From positions 56,002 to 120,001 of the forward strand of contig NZ_QEKH01000018.1 in assembly GCF_003096415.1 (NCBI RefSeq): a stretch of 64,000 bases of DNA, read 5' to 3'. Under the pieces are notes generated by a model, which was not told the DNA's origin, did no database searches, and was given only the letters and a program-made list of their open reading frames with translations. Origin of the DNA: Victivallis vadensis (GTDB taxonomy: Bacteria; Verrucomicrobiota; Lentisphaeria; Victivallales; Victivallaceae). Every line of letters begins with the position of its first letter. Positions within the stretch are counted from its first letter, which is position 1. Shown one piece after another: positions 7,722-15,934 of this stretch. The position numbers and the translations under genes were made by a program.

Positions 7722-9437
7722 ATGCGGCGTTCCTGGAGTCAGGTCTACCTGCCGGTGGCGGCTGTCGCGGCGGTATTGCGGTGCTGGGCGGCGGTTGCAC
7801 TGGCCGGCTCTCCATTGCGGAATTTCCATCTGGTGCCCGGATTGGATATGCAGACGCTGCTGGAACGCGGCGAATGGGGGGCGACGGCCAGTCCGCTGTT
7901 CACGCTGCACCGGATGCTGGTCGCTTTTTTCTGGTCTGTCAACGGCCGGAGCCATCAGGTCATGCAACTGGCGGGCGTTCAGCTTGTGCTCGGCGTGGTT
8001 GCCGCGCTGCTGACCGCCTGGATCGTGCTGCATTTGTTCGGCAGCCGCCGGTATGCGCTTGCGGCCGGGATGGTCGCCGCGCTTTACGGGCCCGCCCTGA
8101 TGTACGAGTGCACGATGCTTCAGGAGAGCATGGTGACTTTCGCCTGTCTTGCCGCGGTGGTGTCGCTGATTCGGGCGCACCGTTTGCACTGGGGTGGCGG
8201 AGCCGCGTTGGCAAGCGGTGTCCTGTTCGGACTGGCTACGATCGGCCGGCCGACCGCGCTGCTGCTGGCGGGGGGGGCGGTGCTCTGGTTCTGGCTGGAG
8301 TTGAAGCGCCGGAACCGCCTGCGTCGCTGGTGGACTCTGCCGGGCGGCATTCTGGTGGTCTGGATTCTGATCGGCGGACTCAACTGGCATTACAGCCGTA
8401 ATTGGTCGCCTTTTTTCAACGTGCTGCCTTATTCGGCTTCGGTCAACACGGGCGGTGAGACGCCGTCGTCGGCCGTACCGGAGAGCAAGGCCGCTTTTGA
8501 ACTTCCGCCGCCGGTCCGGATCGGGGTCAATGCCGTGAAACGCCTGCCGGTGCTCTTCTGTGCTCACGAGGTGCCGGACAACCTCAATTATTATTTTATC
8601 CGCGAGATGTTTCCGCCGTTGCGGATGAGCTGCGGCCCGTGGCTGGTTCTGCCGCTGGCGGCGGCCGGGATGGTCCTGCTGCTGTTTTCCGGGCGGTGGA
8701 AAAGGCGCGACGGATTGCTGCTGGGGGTGATCCTGCTTTTGATGCTTCCGTTATGCGCGAATTATCCGATGGGGCGTTACCGTCTGCTGCTTTATCCGTA
8801 TTTGTCCATCCTGGCGGTTTATCCGGCTTGGTGGGCGTTGCGTTGCGGCCCCGAAGGCTGCCGGAAGCGGACGGTATGGATGCTGGCGGCGGTTGCCGGA
8901 AGCGCCGGGCTGAATCTGGCATTGAGCGAACGGCCGTTTGTGCGCGGCAGTGATTTTGTGGCATGGGCGATGGCGATGGAGGAAGGCGGCAAACGTGTTT
9001 CGGAAGCGTCGCTGCAAACCTTTGAGCAGGGGTTGGCGGAAAGCGGGTTTACGGAGCAGGCGGCGCTGGTGAACCTGATGGTGCGGCTGATCCCGGCCGG
9101 GCAGCTGGATCGGGCGGAAGGATTGCTGGCCAAGGCGTTTGAAGCGGGAGCGATCGAACCGGCGCTGCTGTGGTATTACGGAGGGCTGGTGAAGCTGGGG
9201 CAGGGGCGTTTTGACGCGGCGGCGGCGGCGCTGGAGCGGAGTGATCCGGCCCGGTTGGGAATCCTGGCATCGAAACGCAGCTTTTTCGAGGGGGAAGCGC
9301 GTCGCTTGAAAGGGGATAACGCGGGAGCGGCGCGTTGCTATCGGCGGGCGCTGACGGAGGAACCGCTTCCGTCTTTTCGGCCGCTGATCGAAGAGGCTCT
9401 GAAGAATTTGCCGGAAACAGGCCGCACGACCGAGTGA
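7722..9437 (+). CDS. GT39/PMT-like membrane glycosyltransferase with C-terminal repeat domain
   Basis: 571 residues. About ten hydrophobic segments fill residues 1-400 (for example VMQLAGVQLVLGVVAALLTAW, WWTLPGGILVVWILIGGL), with polar loops, the layout of ArnT/PMT-like lipid-linked sugar transferases. A loop resembling the family's first acidic motif is not clear, so function is inferred from topology. Residues about 430-571 are soluble and helical with TPR-like periodicity (VRLIPAGQLDRAEGLLAKAFE, GRFDAAAAALERS, GDNAGAARCYRRAL). GGAGGAAG precedes the ATG. It stands alone between rnpB and tmRNA. Confidence 0.65.
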   Translation: MRRSWSQVYLPVAAVAAVLRCWAAVALAGSPLRNFHLVPGLDMQTLLERGEWGATASPLFTLHRMLVAFFWSVNGRSHQVMQLAGVQLVLGVVAALLTAWIVLHLFGSRRYALAAGMVAALYGPALMYECTMLQESMVTFACLAAVVSLIRAHRLHWGGGAALASGVLFGLATIGRPTALLLAGGAVLWFWLELKRRNRLRRWWTLPGGILVVWILIGGLNWHYSRNWSPFFNVLPYSASVNTGGETPSSAVPESKAAFELPPPVRIGVNAVKRLPVLFCAHEVPDNLNYYFIREMFPPLRMSCGPWLVLPLAAAGMVLLLFSGRWKRRDGLLLGVILLLMLPLCANYPMGRYRLLLYPYLSILAVYPAWWALRCGPEGCRKRTVWMLAAVAGSAGLNLALSERPFVRGSDFVAWAMAMEEGGKRVSEASLQTFEQGLAESGFTEQAALVNLMVRLIPAGQLDRAEGLLAKAFEAGAIEPALLWYYGGLVKLGQGRFDAAAAALERSDPARLGILASKRSFFEGEARRLKGDNAGAARCYRRALTEEPLPSFRPLIEEALKNLPETGRTTE

Positions 9438-9453
9438 TTTGCCGGAATCGGGC

Positions 9454-9481
9454 TTGACATTTCGTGAAAAGATGATATAGT
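9454..9481 (+). promoter_or_regulatory. tmRNA promoter
   Basis: A consensus TTGACA box, 16 bases, and TATAGT; the -10 box ends 16 bases before the mature tmRNA 5' end. Confidence 0.7.
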
Positions 9482-9497
9482 GATAGTTACCGATTTT

Positions 9498-9854
9498 GGG
9501 GGTGTTCCGGATTCGACCGGCCCGGTTGGGTGTTGATTGCATGCCGAGGATGATCGTTGGCCTCGTAAAACATCGGTCGAAACGATAACTGCGAACGAAG
9601 AGTTTGCTCTGGCGGCTTAAGTCCCGCCACGCTGTCGTCCCTGAGGAGTGCTAGGGGATCATGGCGTCATTCAGCGCTCTGGCTTTGAACAATCGTCTTT
9701 CGGTTCAAGGCGAGATCAAAGGAAGGAATAGTCTGGAGTCAGGCCTGCTCATTGGCTTCGGCAAAGGACGATAAAAAGAAAAGATGAGATAAGCATGTAG
9801 ACGTCCTCATTGGACCTCGTCGGCACGCGGGTTCGACTCCCGCCACCTCCACCA
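9498..9854 (+). ncRNA. ssrA: Transfer-messenger RNA
   Basis: The 5' GGGGGTG pairs with CACCTCC next to the encoded ACCA end, giving a seven-pair acceptor stem, and GGTTCGACTCCCGCC is the T-arm. The tag frame runs 9591-9620 and reads ANEEFALAA followed by TAA, very close to the ANDENYALAA class, ending in the ALAA degron seen by ClpXP. tmRNA rescues stalled ribosomes. Its 3' end is a frequent integration site, and a lower-GC island starts just after it. Confidence 0.97.
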
Positions 9855-9867
9855 GTATTAAATGTAT

Positions 9868-9904
9868 GAGCATTAACGATTTACGTTAGTGCTCTTTTCT
9901 TTTA
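9868..9904 (+). terminator. Rho-independent terminator of tmRNA
   Basis: GAGCATTAACG pairs with CGTTAGTGCTC (one G-U pair) around a five-base loop, then TTTTCTTTT. Confidence 0.8.
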
Positions 9905-10212
9905 TATCCTATCTGTTTCAGCCTTAAAGTCTTACCGATAAACAGTTTTGCCACAGAGAATGTAAACTGGCGCTATTCCGGGTGTCAAACTGGGTTTTTC
10001 TGTCAAAAATCCTCTCTCTTTCTCTCCGGGTGGAGGACGGCGTCCTTTACCAGATTTGAGCTCAAAACAACCGTTTTTGACGTAAAAGACGGATTTTAAT
10101 GATGCGGTTTCGGAGAGAATACAATCACCTTGTCTTATATCAACAAAAAGTAATAAAACCCCGAAATTCCCTAAAAAATGTTGTTTTCACCTTACCGGAA
10201 GTGTCCGAACAG
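9905..10212. other. 308-base non-coding stretch at the island's left end
   Basis: No gene seen. AT-rich with a short AGGAC-GGC-GTCCT hairpin near 10034. It may contain the left junction of the island, but I see no repeat that marks it. Confidence 0.35.
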
Positions 10213-10250
10213 TAAAAAAGCCTCCAAGAGTAATTCCCGGAGGCTTTTCG
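10213..10250 (-). terminator. Terminator of the Xre/ImmA cassette
   Basis: On the minus strand GCCTCC and GGAGGC enclose a 13-base loop and are followed by TTTTTT. It sits directly after the stop of the last cassette gene. Confidence 0.75.
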
Positions 10251-10255
10251 TGTTT

Positions 10256-11230
10256 TTAAGCAGTCCTTCTCCGACTGCCCCAATGCTTATTACCGTAGGC
10301 GATCATCAATTCAAGATCGTGGGATGCGTCCCACATGGCCCGAATTTCCGGATGCTTACATTTCTCAAACTTGACTTTCAATTCCAACAGCGCTGAAACG
10401 CGCGGTTTGCTTTTTCCGATACGTTCTGCAAGGTACTCCTGCGTGATCGGCTTCAACAGCTGAGATCCGTTGCCCCGACTCAACTCGTGACAATAATGCC
10501 GGTACTGTGTTTCCAGATACTCATGCAGAGCTTTTTTCATAGCTCCGACAGTCGTCGCTGTTGCGTCACGTGTTTCGGGCTCCGGTTCCTCGTCAGGCCC
10601 ATCACAGGCCAGCTGGTGCAGCCATTCCATATCAAGCGCCCATTTGTCGTCCTGAATCATCAGGATCGTGTCCACTGAAACGATCCGGTTGTCATCATAC
10701 GGATTATCCGGGCTTTTGGAATAACGGCTGCTGCCAACGATCAATAAAGGAGTCTTTGTATCTGGCAGCTTGCTATATATGTCCTGCGGATCATCGTTCA
10801 GACGAGGCGTGAAATAAATATCCCGGCTACGGCCTGCAACAGGAACTCCAGACCGGCCCATCTTCCAAAGGCGACCGGGAATAATCATTTCAACATCTGC
10901 CCGGCATCGGAACAGCGAATGAAACAACTCCGCCACCTTTGCAGGCTGAAAAGTGTAGCCGATCAATTCTTCTTCTTTCACTTCTCTGGCTCCGCCGGTC
11001 AATGAACAGAACGCCATATATTTTGTTTTTCCGTCGCGCTCAAACTCCATGACATCTGCCTGGTGCAGTTGTTCGTCACAATCGCAGTCAACCGTTGTAT
11101 AGCGCTTGGTGGCCCGGAGGATTCCAGCTTTTTTCCACATTTCTGCTTCTCCGACAAGCTCCTTGCTCTGCCATTCCGGATCAGTCAAACACAAACGATC
11201 AGTCACCAGTTGAATAGCTCTTACGCACAT
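10256..11230 (-). CDS. Unrecognised protein with C-terminal HTH-like segment
   Basis: 324 residues; I know no family. An early CDCDEQLH segment followed by a later cysteine (YMAFC) could be a small metal site. The middle is acidic (CDGPDEEPEPETRD). Near the C-terminus ITQEYLAERIGKSKPRVSALL reads like a helix-turn-helix. The ATG at 11230 overlaps the end of the preceding gene by ten bases and has a GGGGGA ribosome site; a TTG 12 bases upstream is also possible. The overlap says that it works with the 390-residue protein upstream. Last gene before a terminator. Confidence 0.7.
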   Translation of the reverse strand: MCVRAIQLVTDRLCLTDPEWQSKELVGEAEMWKKAGILRATKRYTTVDCDCDEQLHQADVMEFERDGKTKYMAFCSLTGGAREVKEEELIGYTFQPAKVAELFHSLFRCRADVEMIIPGRLWKMGRSGVPVAGRSRDIYFTPRLNDDPQDIYSKLPDTKTPLLIVGSSRYSKSPDNPYDDNRIVSVDTILMIQDDKWALDMEWLHQLACDGPDEEPEPETRDATATTVGAMKKALHEYLETQYRHYCHELSRGNGSQLLKPITQEYLAERIGKSKPRVSALLELKVKFEKCKHPEIRAMWDASHDLELMIAYGNKHWGSRRRTA

Positions 11231-12393
11231 ACGATCCCCCAACTTTTCAGAGTTTCCATGATAACCAGCTGAACGCCGGGATCTTTGCTGTTAATGTTGC
11301 AGGAGTTCGGCCGGACTGTTACGGTCTGGCATTGTTTTCTGCCATACTTTTTCGGATCAAGCTGAAGGCGGAGCTTCACACAGGATATTTCCAGAATGGA
11401 CATCGGAACACGATCCGGGTTCAGCTCTTTGCGCATCTGAGTATAAAGGTCCAGATCGGATTCCTCATAAACGCGGCGGCTGCCTTTGTTACCGGCAATC
11501 CCGGCTTCAAGCATAAGCACCTTTGCTTCTCTAACGTCAGACAGCGGATCAACAATGATGTTATCAGGGCCTTTTTTGAATCCGGAAATATCAAATGCCT
11601 GCTTCTTCAAATCGGCATCTTGGATAATTGTGTCCCGCATTGTTTCGGCCCAGATCTGGCACAAACGCTCTTTGTGGGCGCGAGGTCCAGTGGTTCGAAC
11701 AGACAGGTGATTTTCCTTCCGATCATAAACTATGACGATTTCATAGGCGTGCTTGTCGATCCCGCGAGAGAAATCATTGCCGCCTTTCCACTGCATCGTA
11801 TTGCGGGGATAGTCGCTCAGGTAAAGGAAGAAGCACTCCTTATCCAGCGCGAGACGTTCAAAATACTCTATGAAGCAGTATTTGCCCCGGCCTTCCAAAT
11901 TATAAATGTACTCACTTATTCCCCGTTCAAGTCGATCAAAGTGTTCATCTTCGTACTCAACCTTTCCGGCTCCGCCATTAAAAAGTTTCTGGACAAACCA
12001 GAGGGACTCTGTCATTCGATCAATATGGGCAAATCTGGCAGCCTGAGTCCAGGCAGTTTCGTCTTGCAGAAATACCCATGCCGCTTTGTCATGGATACTC
12101 CACTCGTCGAATTCAGCAGGTGGAATAAGTCCCTGCTGGGCGATCAAACTATGCAGAGTTGTGGCATTGACTGGATGTTCTGCAAAAACAAAGATCTCGT
12201 ACAGAGCCGAATCAACCTTGCCCCGGAGATCGTCACTAAGTGTGAGGAACCGGGAATAAAGGTGATCAACATTCCGTACTTTGACTTTGGTCCAGTCAAT
12301 TTCAAGTTCAGGAGCGAGTTTTTCAAAGATGGCTTTCTGCATGACTTGTGACAGAGAACGAAAAGCCTTCTTGGTATTATACGTCGTACACAT
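11221..12393 (-). CDS. Unrecognised 390-residue protein of the Xre/ImmA cassette
   Basis: A soluble protein without signal or membrane segments; no family recognised. It is rich in aromatic residues, with stretches such as SLWFVQKLFNGGAGKVEYEDEHFDRLERGISEYIYNLE cut by charged loops, and a more beta-like middle (HAYEIVIVYDRKENHLSVRTTG). It overlaps the downstream gene by ten bases. A -35/-10 pair just upstream suggests that this gene pair can be transcribed apart from the regulator and protease before it. A defence or toxin role is possible but only from context. Confidence 0.7.
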   Translation of the reverse strand: MCTTYNTKKAFRSLSQVMQKAIFEKLAPELEIDWTKVKVRNVDHLYSRFLTLSDDLRGKVDSALYEIFVFAEHPVNATTLHSLIAQQGLIPPAEFDEWSIHDKAAWVFLQDETAWTQAARFAHIDRMTESLWFVQKLFNGGAGKVEYEDEHFDRLERGISEYIYNLEGRGKYCFIEYFERLALDKECFFLYLSDYPRNTMQWKGGNDFSRGIDKHAYEIVIVYDRKENHLSVRTTGPRAHKERLCQIWAETMRDTIIQDADLKKQAFDISGFKKGPDNIIVDPLSDVREAKVLMLEAGIAGNKGSRRVYEESDLDLYTQMRKELNPDRVPMSILEISCVKLRLQLDPKKYGRKQCQTVTVRPNSCNINSKDPGVQLVIMETLKSWGIVCA

Positions 12394-12421
12394 AGCTAAT
12401 GTCTACCTTTCGTTAATTGAG

Positions 12422-12449
12422 TGTTTAGTAAATAGTCAGCATTTGTCAA
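12422..12449 (-). promoter_or_regulatory. Possible internal promoter of the two unknown cassette genes
   Basis: Minus-strand TTGACA, 16 bases, TAAACA in the 94-base gap between the protease and the 390-residue gene. The -35 box is consensus, the -10 box weak. Confidence 0.4.
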
Positions 12450-12487
12450 CGTGGACATCCGAGCACGCTGGCACAAAATTGATGGGT

Positions 12488-13189
12488 TCAGAACAAACGA
12501 GGTTCTGGCTCGGCAAGCTCAAGGAGGCCCATATCACGAAGCCGGATCTGCATGGTTTGTGCAGACACCTTGAACTTGATAGCAAACTCCCTCGCCAAGT
12601 CGCAGCGGATGTTCTCCGGCTCAGTTTGGAAGCGCTCGCTCTTTTCGCGGATTTCCTCGTAGACGTTTTCCGGACCATGATCGGGACCGAATTTAGCCTC
12701 CCACTCCCGAAGGATTAAGTCCTTTGGCATGAGGATATAACCAGAAAACATATCCGCTTGCTTTTCTTTCGGCTCTTTGCAGCTGGTTCGGTAAACGGAG
12801 ACAGGTTTTAACTCATCGTCGAACAGGTTGTCAGTGTTCACACTGGCCAGCAAGTGCTGGTGCAAGATCCAGTGTCCTGTTTCATGACCGAGAGTGAATC
12901 GGTAACGTCCCTCTTTGTCTGCATTGAAATCCGGGTGAATTGTTTGGTCGATCAGGATGACTTTTCTGTTCCTGCCTACAAGAAATTCAGCCAGCACGTC
13001 GTCGTTTTGATACTTCGCCCGGAGATCCGCTGCTTCGATCGTCACGTCATAAAGGCAGTCAAGAATCTCCTCTATGGGAACGGGAGCAGTGATCGGTTCT
13101 TTATACTTCTGCGCGTAGGCAGCCAGAACCGACATGGCTTCATCTTCTATTTTTTGTGCGGGAATGTAGGAGGAATAGCCCATTGCCAT
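12488..13189 (-). CDS. ImmA/IrrE-family metallopeptidase
   Basis: 233 residues. LGHETGHWILHQH is the zinc-binding HExxH with its typical context, and KEKQADMFSGYILMP supplies the downstream acidic ligand segment of this family. Such proteases cleave the Xre-type repressor encoded next to them, relieving repression in response to DNA damage or other signals (ImmA of ICEBs1, IrrE of Deinococcus). The start ATG overlaps the repressor stop (TAATG), the usual pairing. The C-terminus (SAQTMQIRLRDMGLL) is the common winged-helix-like end. Confidence 0.88.
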   Translation of the reverse strand: MAMGYSSYIPAQKIEDEAMSVLAAYAQKYKEPITAPVPIEEILDCLYDVTIEAADLRAKYQNDDVLAEFLVGRNRKVILIDQTIHPDFNADKEGRYRFTLGHETGHWILHQHLLASVNTDNLFDDELKPVSVYRTSCKEPKEKQADMFSGYILMPKDLILREWEAKFGPDHGPENVYEEIREKSERFQTEPENIRCDLAREFAIKFKVSAQTMQIRLRDMGLLELAEPEPRLF

Positions 13190-13572
13190 TATTCCTTTTT
13201 TGCTTCTTCAGTCGCCTTCTTCTCAGCTTCCATAAAGCGCTGAAATTGTGCGAGTTGAGCTTCGGACATTCCACTGGCTGTACGCAGAAACGCTGCCATA
13301 GCCTTTGGCTTTTCCAGAATAATAGCATTGAGTGCGGGGTCCACCTTCTCGGCTAAACCCAACAGTTCGTCACGATTGATGTCGAGCAGATCTGCAATCC
13401 TTATGATTGTATCTGCTGCCGGGATCAACTCTCCAGCTTCTACCTTATTCAAATAGGTAGGGCTCAGGCTGAGCATTTCTGCGAACTTGCGCTGTGAAAA
13501 ACGCGGATCGCTCTGCTTTTTCACTTCTCGCAGTGCGCGGATTTTGTCGCCCAGGGCGTTACTCTCGGACAT
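13189..13572 (-). CDS. Xre-family transcriptional regulator
   Basis: 127 residues. An N-terminal HTH (residues about 8-70) includes FSQRKFAEMLSLSPTYLNKVEAGELIPAADTIIRIADLLDI; a helical tail follows. First gene of the minus-strand cassette, overlapping the ImmA/IrrE-type protease that is its probable antagonist. It is expected to repress its own operon and perhaps the divergent recombinase operon starting at 13.7 kb. Confidence 0.88.
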   Translation of the reverse strand: MSESNALGDKIRALREVKKQSDPRFSQRKFAEMLSLSPTYLNKVEAGELIPAADTIIRIADLLDINRDELLGLAEKVDPALNAIILEKPKAMAAFLRTASGMSEAQLAQFQRFMEAEKKATEEAKKE

Positions 13573-13595
13573 AATCGTTCCTTTCTATTGGTTTT

Positions 13596-13623
13596 ATTCT
13601 ACGGTGCTGATAATATATGACAA
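13596..13623 (-). promoter_or_regulatory. Promoter of the Xre/ImmA cassette
   Basis: Minus-strand TTGTCA, 16 bases, TAGAAT, ending 24 bases before the regulator's ATG. AAAGGA is the ribosome site. The gap to the divergent operon is short, so one operator could control both. Confidence 0.55.
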
Positions 13624-13734
13624 CTTGATGTGAATTACAAATCTTTTTTTGAAAAAAAATCAAAAATAATGGCACCAATTGGGACTTTTTTGGAAAGATA
13701 CTTGTTTGGAGACCTCAACAGAAGGAGCAACAAC

Positions 13735-13977
13735 ATGTCCCAAACAAAAAAAGACTTTACGGAAGCCATGCGAATAATTCAGAGAATATTTCGCAAAAGA
13801 CGAGAAAGTGAACTTGCTTTAGTTCAAAACCAGAGCAAATGTATGCACAAAGCAAACAATATCAACATCTTAACAAAGAAAGGATTTATAGATGAGACAA
13901 CAGACACCAACGAGTGTGACCCGTCAGTTAATGGAGCTGCAGAATATGGGAGTCCCTGCTTTGCAGGCCAGATTTGA
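13735..13977 (+). CDS. Possible small basic protein before the DUF2924 gene
   Basis: An 80-residue frame with a good ribosome site (GAAGGAG) before the ATG and a basic helical start (RIIQRIFRKRRESE). It overlaps the DUF2924 gene by 86 bases, and the overlapping tail looks unlike a natural protein. It may be a real gene that coupled into the next one, or a leader. Low certainty. Confidence 0.3.
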   Translation: MSQTKKDFTEAMRIIQRIFRKRRESELALVQNQSKCMHKANNINILTKKGFIDETTDTNECDPSVNGAAEYGSPCFAGQI

Positions 13978-14332
13978 AGAACTGTACGGCTTCCCGACAA
14001 CTCAGAAAAGAGTGGTAACATTGAGAAAACGCATTGCTTTCAGAATTCAGGAGCTTTATTATGGCGGATTGACAACAGCAGAAAAAGATATTCTCAATGA
14101 AGTCGCCTCAAACGATCCGCTGGCAAACCTGCAAAAGACGTCAAATAATGAATCCGTTTTGCTTCCGGGATCAAGATTGACAAGAACCTGGAAGGGCAAA
14201 GAGTACGAAGTAACCATCATGGACGATGGACGCTTTGAATATGAAGGCCGAATTTTTAGATCGCTTTCAGGAATAGCGTCCGAAATCACCGGATCGCACT
14301 GGAACGGTAAAGTTTTCTTTGGAGTAAAATAA
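13892..14332 (+). CDS. DUF2924-family protein, partner of the serine recombinase
   Basis: 146 residues. The start TSVTRQLMELQNMGVPALQARFEELYG and the later RIQELYYGG match DUF2924, a family nearly always encoded just before a serine recombinase of phage or plasmid origin. The C-terminal half (LTRTWKGKEYEVTIMDDGRFEYEGRIFRSLSGIASEITGSHWNG) is the conserved DUF2924 end. It ends two bases before the recombinase gene. Function unproven; a DNA-binding or directionality role is inferred from this constant pairing. Confidence 0.85.
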   Translation: MRQQTPTSVTRQLMELQNMGVPALQARFEELYGFPTTQKRVVTLRKRIAFRIQELYYGGLTTAEKDILNEVASNDPLANLQKTSNNESVLLPGSRLTRTWKGKEYEVTIMDDGRFEYEGRIFRSLSGIASEITGSHWNGKVFFGVK

Positions 14333-14334
14333 TT

Positions 14335-15396
14335 ATGGATAAATCACAAATAAAGCGATGTGCAATTTATACGCGTAAAAGTACCGATGAGAACCTTCAG
14401 GATTCTTTTAACAGTCTTGATGCGCAGCGGGAGGCGGCCGAAGCATATATCCAAAGCCAGAAAATGAATGGCTGGCGCTTGCTCCCGGATCGTTACGATG
14501 ATGGCGGTTATTCTGGCGGAAATATGAATCGACCTGGTTTGAAAAAACTTCTGGAAGATGTAAAAGCTGGTAAGATCGACATTATTATCGTTTATAAGTT
14601 GGATCGACTTTCACGATCCATCTGCGATTTTGCCGAATTGAGCAAGGTCTTTGATAAACATGGAACATCCTTCGTCAGTGTCACGCAGGAAATCAACACA
14701 ACCACAAGTTCCGGTCGAATGATGCTAAATATTCTGGTAACTTTTGCCCAATATGAGCGAGAGGTTATCGCAGAACGTATCCGCGATAAAATGTCCGCCA
14801 GCCGCAAAAAAGGCAAATGGGTTGGCGGTTCGGTTCCTCTGGGATATAAGGTGGTGGACAAGCATTTGCACATAAATGAAGAAGAAGTCAAAATTGTAAA
14901 GCGGATCTTTACGCGATTCCTGGAAATTGGTTCTCCGCGACAGATAGCTTTTGAACTGGAAGAATCTGGCGTGGCAAGACGCGATGGAAGGCCCTGGAAT
15001 GTAAGTCATATTTACCGGATTTTGCAAAATCATACCTATATCGGGAAAGTCAATTATAAAGGTGAGATTTACGAAGGTGAACACGAGGCTATCATTGACA
15101 AAAAGAGCTGGGATGAAGCCCAGGAGCATCTCAAAGAAAATGATCCTATGAAATATCTGCGAAACAAAAAGCAGGAGACCGTTGCAATCCTTAAAGGAGT
15201 TATTCGCTGCGGACATTGCGGATGTGCGATGGGGCCGACATACGCCAGGCGAAGAGGTCGGAAATATCTTTACTATCTTTGCGTCGATGAATCAAAGCGC
15301 GGAAAACATGTATGTCCAGTAAACCGAGTAGCTGCACCGGCCATTGAGGAGATCGTTTTGAAACTGAAACAGCGGCCTTTTTTAGAGGACTTTTGA
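14335..15396 (+). CDS. Serine recombinase, shortened at the C-terminus
   Basis: 353 residues. The catalytic domain has YTRKS with nucleophile S16, KLDRLSRS and the long E-helix (RMMLNILVTFAQYEREVIAERIRDK). A recombinase domain follows (GYKVV to HTYIGKVNYKG) and then the zinc ribbon (C292, C295, C316, C327). Large serine recombinases of this group run on for about 150-250 more residues with a coiled coil that controls synapsis; here the frame stops just after the ribbon at PAIEEIVLKLKQRPFLEDF. The missing part suggests either a compact variant or truncation at the border of the next element. Integration or excision of the island is the probable job. Confidence 0.85.
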   Translation: MDKSQIKRCAIYTRKSTDENLQDSFNSLDAQREAAEAYIQSQKMNGWRLLPDRYDDGGYSGGNMNRPGLKKLLEDVKAGKIDIIIVYKLDRLSRSICDFAELSKVFDKHGTSFVSVTQEINTTTSSGRMMLNILVTFAQYEREVIAERIRDKMSASRKKGKWVGGSVPLGYKVVDKHLHINEEEVKIVKRIFTRFLEIGSPRQIAFELEESGVARRDGRPWNVSHIYRILQNHTYIGKVNYKGEIYEGEHEAIIDKKSWDEAQEHLKENDPMKYLRNKKQETVAILKGVIRCGHCGCAMGPTYARRRGRKYLYYLCVDESKRGKHVCPVNRVAAPAIEEIVLKLKQRPFLEDF

Positions 15397-15442
15397 CATT
15401 AGGCGAACCAACGCTTATAAAAAGCTGGCGTCAATCTTCGGT

Positions 15443-15637
15443 AAAAAGTCCCCGTACATCGAAAAATCCGTAATTTCGAAGTTTATGACTTTTTCGGAAT
15501 TTGAACGGGTGTTGAACCATTGTCCCCATTTTACGAACTTTTGGCTGTTTTTGAGGGTGGGAGAATTTTGACTTTTTGTTTTGTTAACCTCCAGGAAATA
15601 AAACCCGGCGTTATTGAAACCAGAAAAATGACTTTTT
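15443..15637. repeat. Cluster of AAAAAGTC motifs, candidate element end
   Basis: AAAAAGTCCC stands at 15443-15452, and its complement TGACTTTTT occurs three times, at 15486, 15569 and 15629. GGGACTTTTT, the inverted match of the first copy, lies at 20453-20462 directly after the integrase stop codon. Several transposase-binding repeats at one end and fewer at the other is the pattern of DDE elements such as Tn7 or Mu. The motif is short and A/T-rich, so chance is possible. Confidence 0.35.
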
Positions 15638-15827
15638 AAGGTTGTAAAATGCGCGTTTTGGTGATATATTACGCTGTGACAGATAGAGCGTTATAAATAG
15701 AGAAAGGAGCAGCATCTGACATAATAAAAGCGTCTATTTTTAATACATACATTGTTGGATAATACCGACGACTAAATTTTCCTCCAAGTGAAATCGCCAA
15801 TTTTCTATTCGAGAGAGGGTAAAGTTT

Positions 15828-15851
15828 GTCGGGTCGTTTTTGCGACCCGGC
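15828..15851. other. GC-rich hairpin in AT-rich surroundings
   Basis: GTCGGGTCG pairs with CGACCCGGC (one G-T pair) around the loop TTTTTG. It is followed by CTTTTGC, so it could be a terminator, or a structured site near the element end. Confidence 0.4.
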
Positions 15852-15934
15852 CTTTTGCATCTCTCTGGCTTTGGCGAGCCTCACTTGGTACAATCGGTCG
15901 AGGTCGCTTTTTTATGCTTTTGCTTTGATATTAC

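Larger units (their letters stand above)
15397..15934. other. 538-base non-coding stretch between recombinase and nuclease
   Basis: AT-rich, with no convincing gene. It contains four copies of the short motif AAAAAGTC (forward at 15443, reversed at 15487, 15570 and 15630) and a GC-rich hairpin at 15828-15851. This may be the end region of the element that holds the HTH-array and integrase genes. A 74-codon minus frame here starts at TTG without a ribosome site and was not accepted. Confidence 0.45.

Noticed and set aside
10256..13572. Classical toxin-antitoxin pair in the Xre/ImmA cassette
   Set aside because: The second gene has an intact HExxH and the family's layout, so it is a repressor-cleaving protease rather than a toxin; the two unknown proteins are too large for usual toxins.
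15397..15660. CRISPR-like spacing of the TGACTTTTT copies
   Set aside because: Repeats are nine bases, in mixed orientation and with unequal spacing (about 83 and 60 bases), unlike a CRISPR array.
15669..15893. 74-codon minus frame between recombinase and nuclease
   Set aside because: Starts at TTG with no ribosome site, passes through the GC-rich hairpin and has no recognisable motif.
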